64,000 bases of DNA from Capsicum annuum (taxonomy: Eukaryota; Streptophyta; Magnoliopsida; Solanales; Solanaceae). Position 1 is the stretch's first letter. Each line of letters starts with the position of its first letter. Where the stretch lies: NCBI RefSeq assembly GCF_002878395.1, contig NC_061116.1, forward strand, positions 125,730,859 through 125,794,858, in the 5' to 3' direction. This document shows, piece after piece, positions 23,998 to 36,114 of this stretch. The notes beneath the pieces are model-generated. The model was not told where the DNA came from. It searched no databases and saw nothing but the letters and a program-made list of their open reading frames with translations. Made by a program: the position numbers and the translations under genes.

Positions 23998-24427
23998 GGG
24001 TATCGTTTGATAGGGTGTATTAGGATTAGCGTAAAATATTGTGTATTAGTAATTGAATTAGTTATGTTTGTATAAATTATATTTTTTTTTTATATAATAT
24101 TTGATTAGATATGTTAAAAATAAGATCAATCTCATAATTTCTTAAAAATATATTTTTTATAAAAATATTCTTCATAATATGATGGAAAGGATGTGAAAAA
24201 GATTTGGAGGGAGGATGTAATTTTAATGATACTAATGCATGTATCAGAATTCATTACTAATATCATGAATATCTATGCATTATTAATATGCTTTTTAATA
24301 TCAAATAAAATATATAACTAATGCAAGCATTAGAAATACATAGGATGAAAAATTACCAAATAAAGTATTAATGTACATAAAGCTAATGCAAGCATTAATT
24401 TTTTATAACAATCTACCAAACAACCTC
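23998..24427. mobile_element. MITE-like element just upstream of the CYP90A start
   Basis: The left end GGGTATCGTTTGATAGGGTG (from 23998) is mirrored by CAATCTACCAAACAACCTC (to about 24427). Internally, CTAATGCAAGCATTAATTTT near the right end is related to the 18150-18190 end of the intron 3 elements. It appears to be the same group as the 15890-18260 elements. The element starts about 100 bp before the ATG, so it lies in or at the promoter. No coding capacity. Confidence 0.6.
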
Positions 24428-26223
24428 TTAGTTGTTCATCTTAATATAAAATACATATCTTAAATTACTTATTCAGTTATTAAATTAAAATAAAATAAAA
24501 TAATTTTTTCTATTTTGTCACTACAATTAATATTTTTTTGAATGTTTTAATAAATTTATAAGTTTCAAATATACTTGATTTTCACTCCTCAATTTTGAAT
24601 AATAATCAAAAACTCTCTCCCCTTGCAATGTCCGTTTTACCTTTGTCATATCAAATATATTTATGTTATACCTCTTTATTATAAATAATTTATTTTTTTA
24701 ATCTAGGTATTTATAACTTTTTATTTAGGTTCATTAACATTATAAGTAGAATAATACTTTTATAAATTTATTGCAAAATTGAATGTTATTTTTATGACTG
24801 TTATTTCAATATTATATGCATTAACCGTTTGTGTATGTATGTACATGTATGTGCGTATATTTTTATCTTTTTCAACTCTCTTACTCCTTGCATTTCATAT
24901 TACTTGGTGCTTCTTGATATGACACACCCTTTAAAAAAATTATTTGGAGGCGTATTTTTACTAAAATAATCTTATTAATAATGTTTTTAAACTTTAAATT
25001 TAACTACTACTGCTACTTTATGCAGTTATTTAATACTAAGAATAGAAATTAAAAACTACACTTGTTTTTTTAACTAATATTTGGCAAGAGCCTATTTATT
25101 AACAAAAATTAATGCTGGAGCCAAATAAAGACTAGGCCCAAAAATGATATGGCCCAAAATAATTCACCAATAAGATATTACAAACAACTATCCCTAATAG
25201 CAAACACAAATCAATTAGAGAAGTACCAGCCAAGAAACTTCTAGGAATCCTCAATCCTCTTCTTCTAAATCCGATGTTGTTATGTTGATCTTGATGCCAT
25301 GCTCATGTTACAAACTCCATTTCTATAGTTGCTCTATATTGTCGATCACCATCTTCAATTTCAAGTTGAACTAAGTTGATGAGTCCTTTAATTGAGTTTC
25401 ATCTTATTCCTTTTACTCAAATCGATTGAATGAACTTCAATTGAAGTTGATACCATCATCAGATCTCAACAATTAGAACTTAATAGTTTCACATTTGAGC
25501 TAATCCAATGTTTCTTATAATGAGTACAATCCGCTTTAAATAGAACGAAATTAACACCAACTACTGTGTTTTATCATCGTGTAGATGTTTGTACCTTACT
25601 CACCCTAAGCTCTCACTAAGTGTAGGTACACTCATCCATTGAATTATCTTCGCACAATGATAATTTCCAGTTTATGTTGGTTTTCTATACTTCCTTTCTA
25701 TGTAATTCCTTAGTTTGTACCTGTTTAAGAGCATGTACTTTATTTTAAACTTGTATTAGTTGATTTGTGCATCTTCTGATATAAGATGTTCCATGTTTTT
25801 CCCATTTAATTATGCTTCTTTCTCTAGCTAGTAGGTTTCACCTGCAAAATCAAAAGCTAAGTTAGTGAAAAATCAGCAAAAACACTACCTTTCCCAAAGG
25901 AATTACTCTTACTGATATGTATCTCATTAGTTCCTTAATACTATTAATCTCCATAGCCACACTCCATGCGGTATCCTATGTACCCTCAATGACTTGAACA
26001 ATGCTCCAGGAATAAGATTCTACTATTATTTGTTGTAATAATTTTTGTAACAGAACATCAAACATTTTTTGTAATAGTAACCCCCAACCACCAAGCTGGT
26101 GGCATCCTGAATTCTTGCCCCAGCCACCAAGCTGGTAGTATCCTGAATTCTTTCAACCTTAGCCACTGTTAGATTCCTATCTACATACTAAATACAAAAT
26201 TAACTGAACTAAATCTACGATTA
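24428..26223. other. Intergenic sequence without recognisable gene
   Basis: This is mainly AT-rich sequence. A TACTCCTTGCATTTCATATTA stretch near 24886 resembles a Stowaway-type end. 25080-25900 reads like transposon-derived leader sequence, but I can name no domain. Confidence 0.4.
26089..26155. repeat. Imperfect short tandem repeat with palindromic core
   Basis: CCACCAAGCTGGTGGCATCC and GCCACCAAGCTGGTAGTATC, each followed by TGAATTCTT, lie side by side. ACCAAGCTGGT is itself a palindrome-like motif. Confidence 0.7.
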
Positions 26224-28122
26224 TAGTCACGATCCGAACCAGGGCCTGACCATGACAGGTATCTCAAGTCCACCGAGGATCGTAGATCACCCCTATACCT
26301 ATCCAAACAGAACATAACACCTAGAAGTGGCTGAAATCCGAACATATAACAAGATAGAAAACAATAAGTCTAGACAACTAATAGTGTCAATCATTACAAA
26401 CCAATCCATAGTAATAACCACAAGCCTCTGTAAATCTGAAAAATAATCTAGGTCGGGATATGCCCCGACTTTGGCAATGATTAGTGAACTCTTCGGTTCT
26501 AGTCTATGAAAGAAAACTAATGAAATAACTAAGTCTTTCGAAGAATGGAAGCTCACCACTTCACCACAACAACTGAACCAATTCGATCTACCTAACACTA
26601 CGCAAAAAAAGTAGAAGTATCTTCGGTGCCTGCATTACATGGGGATATAGCGTCTGAAAATGGTTAGTGGGTTGAGCACTAGTATGTAATTCGGGGATAG
26701 AGGGATAAAATAATGCCAAGTCAAATCCAACTTAAAACCATGTTAACATTATCATATACATACATAAATAATATGTTGGGATAAACAAGGCTTAGCATGA
26801 AGTAAAACATTATCGTGGACTATGTAGCTCAATAATAAACAGGCACCCACGGGCTATATGGGTTCAGTTCCCCCTACTAAAAGGGCCCTGGTGCGTGTTA
26901 ACCGCACGAATTGGAGGTATCAAGGAAGATCAGGAAATGCCTCAACCCCATGTCAGTTCAAAATATAAATATATCAATAGTGTGAACCATGTACACAGGT
27001 CATCAAGACCAAACCTCATATCGGCAAACACGAGTTTTCAGTATAAGTTATCCAAGACCCACACTTTTACGGCTTAGCTACATAACCCCCATTAAGCCCA
27101 CTTTACAACAAGTTTCACATAATCCATTTATTAACCAATGAACCAACAGTTAAGGCACACCTTGGGTGATACAAACCAAAATACGAAAGTGAAAACACAC
27201 ACGAAAATGAGGGGAAAATAATGAAAATAAGATAAACACGTAAAAGATAAAAAGGATAGAAAGATAGATAAATAGGCACAATTATAAGAAAAAGGACAAC
27301 TAAAAGATATATCAAATCCAACGACCCTCCTTAATGTTACCACGAGCACCTAACTCCTACGTAGACCTCAAGGGAATAGATTCCCAATCAACCCATGGTT
27401 CTAAACAAGGTATCAACACAAGTGATTCCACGTTTGCCATAAGTTAATCCAAGCTTGCCTCACACTTTCACAAGTATTTACATTCATAATTCATGAAAAG
27501 CTTTCTAATGAAATGTCTAAGGCATCTATTTATAGTATTGCCTTTGCATAAATAGCCTATTACAAAAATAGCCCAAAAGTGGCTATTTTGGAAATAACCC
27601 ACAAGGCTCTCTTTAGGCAAAATGACCTTCTGGACCCCTGTACTATGTCAGTTTTGTAAGTTGGACACTTCTACTTACGTGTTTGTCATCTGAACCCTTG
27701 AACCTATCAAAAAGCAATATTTTGCACCCTTTGACCGTTGATCTTTCCTATGTGGCATTGAAATGGTGACTAGGACAAAGAGAGTGTAGCCACTCGCTTG
27801 GGGGTGCGAGTGGGGGTCAATTTTTGGCAAATTTTACATTAAAATAATTTTAAAAAAATAAAAATAATATTAAAATTTAAAAAAAAAATAAAAAGGGTTC
27901 ATTTTTCCCTCCATTTTTTTAAATTTAAAAATATTTTTAAAAATTTAAAAATATTATTAAAATTTTAAAAATATTTTTAAAAATAAAAAATAAATAAAAA
28001 AGTGTACTTTTTTCCCTCCATCTTTTTTAATTTAATTTTTTTAAAAAAATTAATAATTTAAAAATATTTGTAAAAATTTAAAAATATTTTTAATTTTTTT
28101 TAAAAAAATAAAAATATTTTTT

Positions 28123-28342
28123 CCCTCCTCACCCTACCCCACCCCATCCCGTCCCCACCCCTACACCCCGCCCAGCCCTTACCCCACTCCAACACCCGTC
28201 CAGCCCTTCCCCATCATTACCCAGCCCCGTCCCCACACCCATACCTCACCAGCCCTATCCAGCCGAGGCCCACCTCACCCCCAGCCTCCACACCCCTCCC
28301 AGCCCCATCCCCACCCCAACACTCTTCCAACCCACCCCACAC
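28123..28342. repeat. 220 bp C-rich, almost G-free block inside the MULE-like element
   Basis: The plus strand has dozens of CCC/CCCC runs and few G residues; the minus strand is correspondingly G-run rich (GGGGTGGGGTAGGG near 28131-28144). It is set between AT-rich stretches. It may form G-quadruplex or i-motif structures. Confidence 0.85.
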
Positions 28343-28818
28343 GTGTTCACTTTTTATTTTTTATTTTAATTTTCTCTCTTAATTTAATTCTTTTTATTTT
28401 TTAATTAAAATTTAAATTTGAAATCTTTTTATATTTTTGGGGATTAAAATTTAAATTTAAATTGAAAGCGAGTGATAGTGATTATTGAAAAAAAATAGTG
28501 AATTTTGCTTGAAAAAAATTAAACTTCTTGTGAATTTGTTAAAAATATTCAAATTTAAAAATCAAAAATTTATTATGTTTGTACATATGAATTTATAGTT
28601 AAAAATTTAAATTAGTTGGAGAAGAATTTTAATTATTTGGAATGGATTTGATGTTTAATTTGTGAGAAAAAATAAAAACATGATTATTCAAATTTTTCTA
28701 CAATTTATAATTATTTCTTATTTAATTAAATTAATTTTAATATTTAATTTTTTATGTAGCATTTTAAAAATGACTTGGAATTTAATGTAATATTTTTTTA
28801 TTTTTTATTTTTTTAAAA

Positions 28819-28868
28819 ATGACGTGGCAAACGTGGCAGGCGTGGAAGCTGACGTGGCAGCGACGTGG
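28819..28868. repeat. Cluster of ACGTGG motifs near the right end of the MULE-like element
   Basis: GACGTGGCAAACGTGGCAGG, then GCGTGGAAGCTGACGTGGCA and GCGACGTGGGG give about five (A/G)CGTGG cores within 50 bp. ACGTGGC is the core of G-box/ABRE elements bound by plant bZIP factors. Confidence 0.75.
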
Positions 28869-29997
28869 GGAAGAGTATGTTACACTCACCAAAAAAAGAG
28901 TTTAAAATGTTATTTTTTAGTGGGTTCAGGGGTCCAGATGACCAACATATGAGTATAAGTGTCCAACTTACAAAACTGACATAGTACAGGGGTCCAGAAG
29001 GTCATTTTGCCGCTCTCTTTATTCCTTGTGTCATGGCTTTCCTTGACCCTAAGCTATTTTTCCAACATGACATTGTTTAATTAGAAACTCGAAGACGGGC
29101 CTCCAACCATATTCTTGGATCCTTAGGACGACCATGTCTTGGACCTCTTTATGTTGGACTCGAGTTGAGTGATAAAAAACGTTGACCCCCATTTGACTTG
29201 TATCAATGGGTATCGTCATACCCTTATACTTGTAAGCTTTATTACTATGCCATAACAATCACATTAACTTAGGGGAATACCTCGACCCCCTTTAGTTTAT
29301 CAATTCAAATTAGGGGAATACCTCGAGCCCCTTTGTTCATTAAATCAAATCATAGCCAACAAGACTTTTAAAATTCATGTTCATTATTTAATCTTTGTGC
29401 AATGCAACAACATATGCGAGTAAGATAAACCAAGTGACAATTTCAAAATTCAAAGCCATTTACACAAGTGGGTTGAGGGAACACAATTATTCAAAATTAA
29501 TTTCTAAGTTTAAAACATCAATTTGAGGGAATACCTTGACCCCTTTGTTTATTAACCATTCCCATGCACCTCACAAGTTCAAAACCATTAATAAAGCATA
29601 AATAATGCATAATAAATCATGGAAAAATAATTTAAAAATCAACTATGTCAAAATCCCTACCCACATCAAAACCCACATTCAAAACCATCCAATTAAACCA
29701 TTTAAATGCATGCTTTTCATAAAGTAATAGTTGAGAAAGAGTAACATGCCTGGAATACCAAAATTTATGAAGAGAAATCAACCCTTGAGCCCTTAGATGA
29801 CCAACTTATTAGCAATCCTAAGTATCTTGACCTTGGAGAGTTTAGAGAGAAAAGAGTGTGTTTTGATTGTGTTATGAATAAGAAATAACCCCCTTGAGTG
29901 CTTTATGGGCGTGGGGTCTGAGTAAAGAAAAAGAGGAATTATCCTGAATGCCCTTAATAAAAAGACTAAAAATTGACCACCCAATCACTATGGGTGA

Positions 29998-30340
29998 CCT
30001 TACGACTCATAGGGTCACTTTACGACTCGTAAGGTCTCACTTGTAGTCTGGACAGTGTCCATGATCACCAATACTGACTTGGATATGAGTCATACCATAC
30101 GACTCGTACTCAAACATTATGACTCGCATGGTCTAGTTGTTGTCAAAGCAGAAATAATTTGGCATCACACTGGTAGGCTACAAAAGACATCATACGACTC
30201 GTGTTGAGTCTTTATGACTCGTAGCCCCCCTTAGTCGTAGTCATAGAAGAAACTCCAGGCCAATCTATTAGGCAAGCTACGATTGGATTCTTAAGACCCG
30301 TCAAGACTCCCTACGACTCGTATGGAGAGTCGTAGTCTGG
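29998..30340. repeat. Array of TACGACTCGTA palindromic motifs in LTR of element A
   Basis: About eight copies of TACGACTCGTA or one-base variants (TTACGACTCAT, ATACGACTCGT, TTATGACTCGC, CTACGACTCGTAT, GAGTCGTAG) lie at irregular spacing. Element B's LTR has a similar but more decayed array at about 33355-33800. The motif contains TGACTC/GAGTC. Confidence 0.75.
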
Positions 30341-30403
30341 GCAGTGAGGATAAAATCCCATAAATTTTCAAGGACCAAAATTTGGGGTGTTATATTCTCC
30401 CCC

Positions 30404-31076
30404 TGATATAAGCACAAGGAGCATCAAAATCACAAAGTATGGTGAAGGGTTGAGGCTTCGGAACTGGCAATCAATTGAAGACTTTTTGGAGTATTTTCAA
30501 GCCTTGATCAAGAGAAGAAAAGAGAGGAACTTGTGCATTCCATAGGCACCTCAAGTAAGGGGCAAGAAATACATTTGACACTTCAAATTAACACTCCATG
30601 CCTCTATCTAATCCCTCATTAAGGTTATTTTTGTCATTTGGCATGTAATAGTATAAGTAGACCATTTTACTTCTCTTTTCATTAGACTTTGATGAATTGA
30701 TTGAGTATTACTCTTATTTTGTAGCTTTAGTCTTCTAGTTTTAGGTCTTAGAATCTGAAACTTAGGTCCAAGAACATTTGAAGTTAGGGTTTCACTTGTT
30801 TTGGATAATTTGGCAAGAAAGGTGGTTTGAGGAAGAGTGTTTCCTTTGGGTCACCTAAGAGGAAGGTTTGAACTCTTATTTGTGAGGTGTGTTGAAGATT
30901 TTGAAATATCTTCTAGTGCTAATCATTGAATAGGAGTAAGGGTCTTTCATCTATCCTTTAATTTCAAGCATTCTTCTTCTTCATCTCCATTCTATGTATT
31001 GTTTTCTCTTTATTTGGTTGCTGGAATTTGCATCTTAAGTGACCAATTTCATGTGTTCATAGCCATTAGGCTATCA
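30404..31076 (+). mobile_element. Solo LTR S1 (673 bp) with 5 bp target duplication
   Basis: It starts TGATATAAGC and ends GGCTATCA, flanked by CCCCC on both sides (30399-30403 and 31077-31081). It aligns with the E1 and E8 LTRs in the same family. It is inserted just next to the purine tract of element A. There is no internal region, so it is a recombination product. Confidence 0.88.
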
Positions 31077-31289
31077 CCCCCCCTCCTAGGATCATTCATC
31101 CCCAAATGATGAGATAAGACATTTATTAGCATGATTTAACACAGAAAATATCCACACTTACCTTTAACAAAGATAGAAAACAAAGATGTTAAGGGAATCA
31201 TAATTTATTTTTACAAAGTTAGAAAACAAAGATGTTAAGAATAACACATACCTTAAGCATGATTATTTGAAACGGGGAATAAGAACGAA

Positions 31290-31598
31290 TAATTGGAATT
31301 CATGTCCTCTTCAGCTTTCAAGTGGCCTCTTCTACAACCACAGAACCTTTACCGAAGCCACATCCTTAGTCCCCAATCGATGGACTTAATGATCCAAGAT
31401 TTCCACCGGGAATTTCTCATAAGATAAGGAATCCGAAACACTAACACTTTTCAATGGAACCACCGTGGAAGGATCACCCACGAACTTCTCAATATTGACA
31501 CATGAAAGACTGATTAGATAGATCCCAAACTCGAAGGCAAATCCAATTCATAAGCCACATTCCCACTTGCCTCAAAATATGATATGGACTAATATAAC
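31290..31598 (-). pseudogene. 3' coding fragment of element A (chromodomain-region)
   Basis: The minus strand reads FVGDPSTVVPLKSVSVSDSL, then SYEKFPVEILDH and TKDVASVKVLWL, with stops. The same segment exists in element B (34064-34290). In Tekay/Del gypsy polyproteins this is the linker and C-terminal chromodomain after integrase. The fragment ends where element B is inserted (31599). Confidence 0.7.
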
Positions 31599-33856
31599 TG
31601 ACACAACCCGAACCAGGTCCTAGTCGTGTCGGGTATCTCAAGTTTAATTAGGATTGGAGACCACCCTCAATACCCAATCGTAATTGCCCTACTCCCTCTA
31701 TCGAAAGAATTTTGAGAATATAACAAGATAAAATAATAATAATCTAAAGACAATAAAGTAAGATTAAAACCAAAGTCGAAAACCACAACCAATCAACCAT
31801 CCATTTCCAATCCCAATACCAATACCAATACCAAGGCTAACACTAATACCGACACCGCCCATGCCCATAGTAGTTTGATAAAGCCTCTAGCCAGAATTAA
31901 AAAACATCCGGTGGGGATATGCCCCCGACCATAGCCAAAAAACCATAACCAAAGAAATAACAACAATGAAAAAAAGTCCACAACATGAAATGGAGCCTTC
32001 CGGAGTATGAAAGCTTACCACTTCAATATGACTCAAAGTTATCCCTGAATACAATTCACTGAGTAAGAGGAATAGTAGTATGACAGATTCCTGCATCGTG
32101 TGGGCATACAACGCCCGACGATGGCTAACGGAGTGAACGCTAGCATGTAACTCAGGGATAAAGGTGAAATAGTGTCATTATTCAAAACCAAATCAAATAA
32201 CCATATGCAATCATATGTAATAATCACACACACACACATATATATATATTGTGCAGGGATAGGAAACAAGGTTTAACATGCATTTAAATTCTTAACTTGG
32301 GATTGTGTAGCTTGGTTGTCCTAAAACTACCCACGAGCTATATGGGTTCAACTCCCCCTGCTGAAAGGGCCCAGTGCATGTTAGCCGCACAACCGGAGAA
32401 AAGAACCTAACATGATTAGTACATCTCCTAAAATATAAAGTGTGACATCATGCATACGGTCATCAAGACCACCCTCACATCGCCAAACGTGAGTTTTTAG
32501 TGTGGTCTCCCCAGGACCCCCACCTTCTACGACTTTGCTACTCAATTCTTTTTAAGCCCATATTAAATCATTTACACATTCTCAACCATATACCAAGGAG
32601 TCTTTTTATTAGTTAACCATTGGTATCGTCATACCAAAATTAGAGCTTGCAAGTCTATTACCTTATGCCATATAAACCGTTAAATAAAATTAGACTCCAT
32701 CGTTTCCAATTAACCAAGACCATTTATAATCAAACCATGGCCACCAAGGTCTTTCCAAAAGCATATGAAACCAACCAAAACCAATTCATGTTTCTTTAAC
32801 CATTTATGCAATGCAAAGATTCCAAGGATAATCAAACTATGTGACAAAGTCATTCTCATTGACAATTTCACAAATAGGTTGAGGGCATGCCATTATCAAA
32901 GCCAAAATCATTAAATTTGGGGATCAACCATAACCCCTCCCCCAATTAAATTACTATTCCCATGCACCAACATGTGGAAAACCATAATTAAGTCATAAGG
33001 AAAATTAATCAATCATGAACATCCAAAAACCCCAACCTTTATTTCAAACCATAAAAATACCATGCAAACCATACATTAAAACATATGTCTTTAGCAAAAA
33101 TAATAATGAGGGAAGAGTCACATACCTGAATTACAAAGATTCATAGAGAGAATCCTTGAGCCCTTAGATGACCACTTTAGGGAATCCCTAGCCAATTTTG
33201 CTTGAGAGGATTTTGAGAGGGTAAAAAGGACGTTTAATCTTGCAAAGGGTGGAATGAATAACTAAAAGTGTTATAGGGATGTGGCATCTTAAGGGTTTTG
33301 AGTGGGAAATGTCTAAAGTGCCCCCAGCTTAAAACTGTAAAAAGACCGCAGGTGGTTACGAGTCGACCCCTTGACTCGTGACCTCAACACATGACTCGTA
33401 CTATTGAGTTGCCACCAAGATAGTGAGTTGTACACCGATAGTCTGTCCACCATACGACTCATAACCCCCACCTATGACCTGACCATACGACTTATATGGT
33501 CTAGTTGTATCTAAGACAGAACCCAAAAGATTAGACACTGGACAATATACGACTCAACCTTACCACTCATAACATATCCTCTTGACTCTTAGTGAGCTAC
33601 TCGTACTCAGAGTCGAGTTAGTAAGTAACTAAGTTTCTGATTTGATAAAGGATCGACCAAATAACACGTCACCACCCCCAACGACCCATACCACCAAATC
33701 TTAACCATAATAGTACCCAACCACCATTCACTAGACACCTAACGACTAGGGTCATCTGATCCATTTTCACACATATGACTCGTATGGTGAGTCATTACTA
33801 GGATAGTGCGCTCAAAGGCAGGAAATTTCCAAGGACCAAAACCTAGGGTGTTTTAA
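31599..33856 (-). mobile_element. 3' LTR of Ty3/gypsy element B (about 2.26 kb)
   Basis: It is bounded by TGACACAACCCGAACCAGG on the left and CCTAGGGTGTTTTAA on the right, followed by a purine tract (read on the minus strand, GTGGGAGAAT). It aligns with A's LTR and, from 32528 on, with the partial 5' LTR at 37325-38476. It contains a (CA)n(TA)n microsatellite at about 32226-32250. The 31793-32269 minus-strand frames are chance frames within the LTR. Confidence 0.75.
32226..32250. repeat. (CA)n(TA)n microsatellite in LTR of element B
   Basis: CACACACACACACA is followed directly by TATATATATAT. Confidence 0.85.
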
Positions 33857-34769
33857 TTCTCCCACACTTAGATCATTCATCCTTAAATGATGGGAAAAAG
33901 TAGTGACTAGCATGATTAAACCCCTAACCATCACTATACTTACCTTTAAGACAAAAAATAGATTACCAAGGAATTCACAATCTACTCTTACCTATAAGAC
34001 AGAAAATAAAGATGTTAAGGTCAATACATACCTTAAGAATGCTTTTCGAAACAGGGAATAGGAATGGATACTTTGACTTTATGTCCTCTTCAGCTTCCAT
34101 GTAGCCTCTTCCACTTTGTGGTTCCTCCATAGAACCTTTACCGAAGCGACGTTCTTGGTCCACAACCGATAAACCTGCCGATCTAAGATTTTAATAAGGA
34201 CCTTTTCATAAGACAGAAAATTCAAAATACCATTATCCTTGATAGGCATAATTTGGGATGGCTCACCCACACATTTCCTCAATATTGAAACATGGAATAC
34301 CGAGTAGATGAAGCTCAAACTAAAATGCAACTCTAAATCATACGCAATATTGTCAACCCTTCTCAAAACCAAGTACGAACCAACATATCGGGGATTAAGC
34401 TTTCCCTTATTCCCAAACCGCATTACTCCCTTCATAGAAGATACCTTTAAGAACACTCTATCCCCGACATCAAACTTTAACTTTCTATGCCTCACATCTG
34501 CATAGGACTTTTGGCTACTTTGTGTGGCTTTAAGCCTATCCCGAATCACCTTCACCTTCTCTATAGCTTGGTAAACCAAATCTAGGCCAAATATTTCTGC
34601 CTCACCAACCTTGAACCACCTAATAGGAGGCCTACTCCTCCTACTATACAAGGTCTCAAATAGATCCATTCCAATGCTAGGTCTCAAATAGATCCATTCT
34701 AAGAGGCAAATGCTCAACCCAACTACCACCATAGTCAATCACGCAAGCTCTAAGCATATTTTCCAATGT

Positions 34770-35335
34770 CTAAATAGTTCTTTCTGCTTGCCCATCTAAC
34801 AATAGGTGAAAAGTCGTACTAAGACTCACCTTGGTCCCCAAACCTTTTTGAAATGATTGCCAAAAGTAAGATAAAAACTGTGTACCACGATCTGAGATGA
34901 TAGAAACAGGCATCCCATTCAACTTTACAATCTCATGGAGGTACAACCTTGCATAATCCTCTGCCGAAAAGTTTTTCCTTACCGACAAGAAATGAGCAGA
35001 CTTTGTCATCCTATCTACGATGACCCAAGCTGACTCAAACTGAACCTGAGACTGAGGAAGTCTGATAATAAAATCCATGTTGATCACTTTCTACTTAACA
35101 TAGGCAACTCAATTTCTTGATATAACTCTCTAGGCCTCATATGCTCAACTTTCACTTGTTGGCACACCATGCACTTAGCCACAAAACTAGCTACATCCTG
35201 CTTCATATTGTTCCACCAATACATCTCCTTAAGGTCATGATAAATTTTTGTTGAACTAGGATGAATAGCATAGCACGACTCATGCGCCTTAGCCAAGATC
35301 CTCTCTCGTAATCCATCTAAGTAGAGAACACACAA
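34770..35335 (-). pseudogene. Integrase fragments of element B
   Basis: Two neighbouring frames cover the zinc-binding domain (HHCC residues present) and the catalytic core with its three acidic residues. They are broken by a stop between 35087 and 35084. The core ends near GQAERTI, followed by a frameshift into the C-terminal frame. Confidence 0.85.
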
Positions 35336-35719
35336 TCTTTCTTAGTACCGCAAGGTACCTTCACCACTAATTTCAAAAGCCATTACATTCTGCCCACCTA
35401 CATCACCCTTGATCCTTCTTAAGATAGGATCTAACACTTGCTTTTTCTTCACCTCAGCACCCAGGAATAACTGCACCACCTTCTATACAAACACACCACC
35501 ATCCCCAGAGTACAAGAGGTTAGCTAAACGATGAACATCTTTCACCAACTCCCACTTTCCTTCATCCACCTAAGCTAGACTCCCCATGTATAACCTGCTA
35601 AGAGCATCAGCAACCACGTTAGCTTTACCTAGATGGTAGTGAAGACTCATGTCATAATCCTTGAGCAACTCAAGTCATCTCCTTTGCTTGAGGTTTAGCT
35701 CTTTCTGAGTAAATGTATA

Positions 35720-36064
35720 TTACAGGCTCTTATAATCTGAAAAGATATCCACATGCACTCTATACAGATAGTGATGCCAAATTTTTAATGGGAATACTAC
35801 AACCAATAATTCCAAGTCATGAGTTAGATAATTATTTTCATGCACCTTCAAATATCTAGAGGCATAAGCTAGCACCTTAATATGATGCATCAAAACGCAA
35901 CCAAGCCCTACACGATATGCATCACAATAGACCACAAATCCATTTGTGCCTTTGGGCAAGGTAAAGACCGGTGTCGAAGTCAGTTTATCCTTCAGCTTCT
36001 CAAAGCTACCCTCACAAGCATCAGACCATAAGAACTTTACCTTCTTCTGTGTTAACCTCGTCAA
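35720..36064 (-). pseudogene. RNase H fragment of element B
   Basis: [56 protein letters not shown] and DIFSDYKSL match the gypsy RNase H domain. The HENNYxTHDLEL block carries the family's conserved region. Confidence 0.85.
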
Positions 36065-36114
36065 CGGGGCAACTATAGAAAATAAACTTTCTACAAACCT
36101 TCTATAGTAACCAG

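Larger units (their letters stand above)
27606..29021. mobile_element. Mutator-like (MULE) non-autonomous DNA element with 10 bp target duplication
   Basis: Element 27616-29011 begins GGCAAAATGACCTTCTGGAC and ends with the reverse complement. The terminal inverted repeats run over about 53 bp (through GTTTTGTAAGTTGGACAC) with almost no mismatch. GCTCTCTTTA flanks both sides (27606-27615 and 29012-29021). Long inverted repeats with a 9-10 bp target duplication are the signature of MULEs. No transposase is present. The inside is low-complexity AT-rich DNA plus a C-rich block. Confidence 0.9.
26224..30394 (-). mobile_element. Long LTR (3') of Ty3/gypsy element A, interrupted by a MULE-like element
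   Basis: Its left end (GTCACGATCCGAACCAGG) and right end (TTTGGGGTGTTATA) match the ends of element B's LTR (31599 and 33856). On the minus strand it starts TATAACACCCCAAA, the usual start of Del/Tekay-type LTRs, and is preceded by the purine tract GGGGGAGAA. Inside lie the ALTR/BLTR-shared block GGGTTCAGTTCCCCCTACTA (26850-26880) and a palindromic motif array (29998-30340). Without the inserted element it would be about 2.8 kb. Confidence 0.7.

Noticed and set aside
28123..28342. CpG island or promoter of a gene
   Set aside because: The block is C-rich on one strand with few CpG pairs and lies inside a MULE-like element without any gene nearby.
31793..32269. Overlapping hydrophobic minus-strand frames in the LTR of element B
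   Set aside because: They lie inside an LTR that aligns with non-coding sequence of element A and are not conserved as frames.
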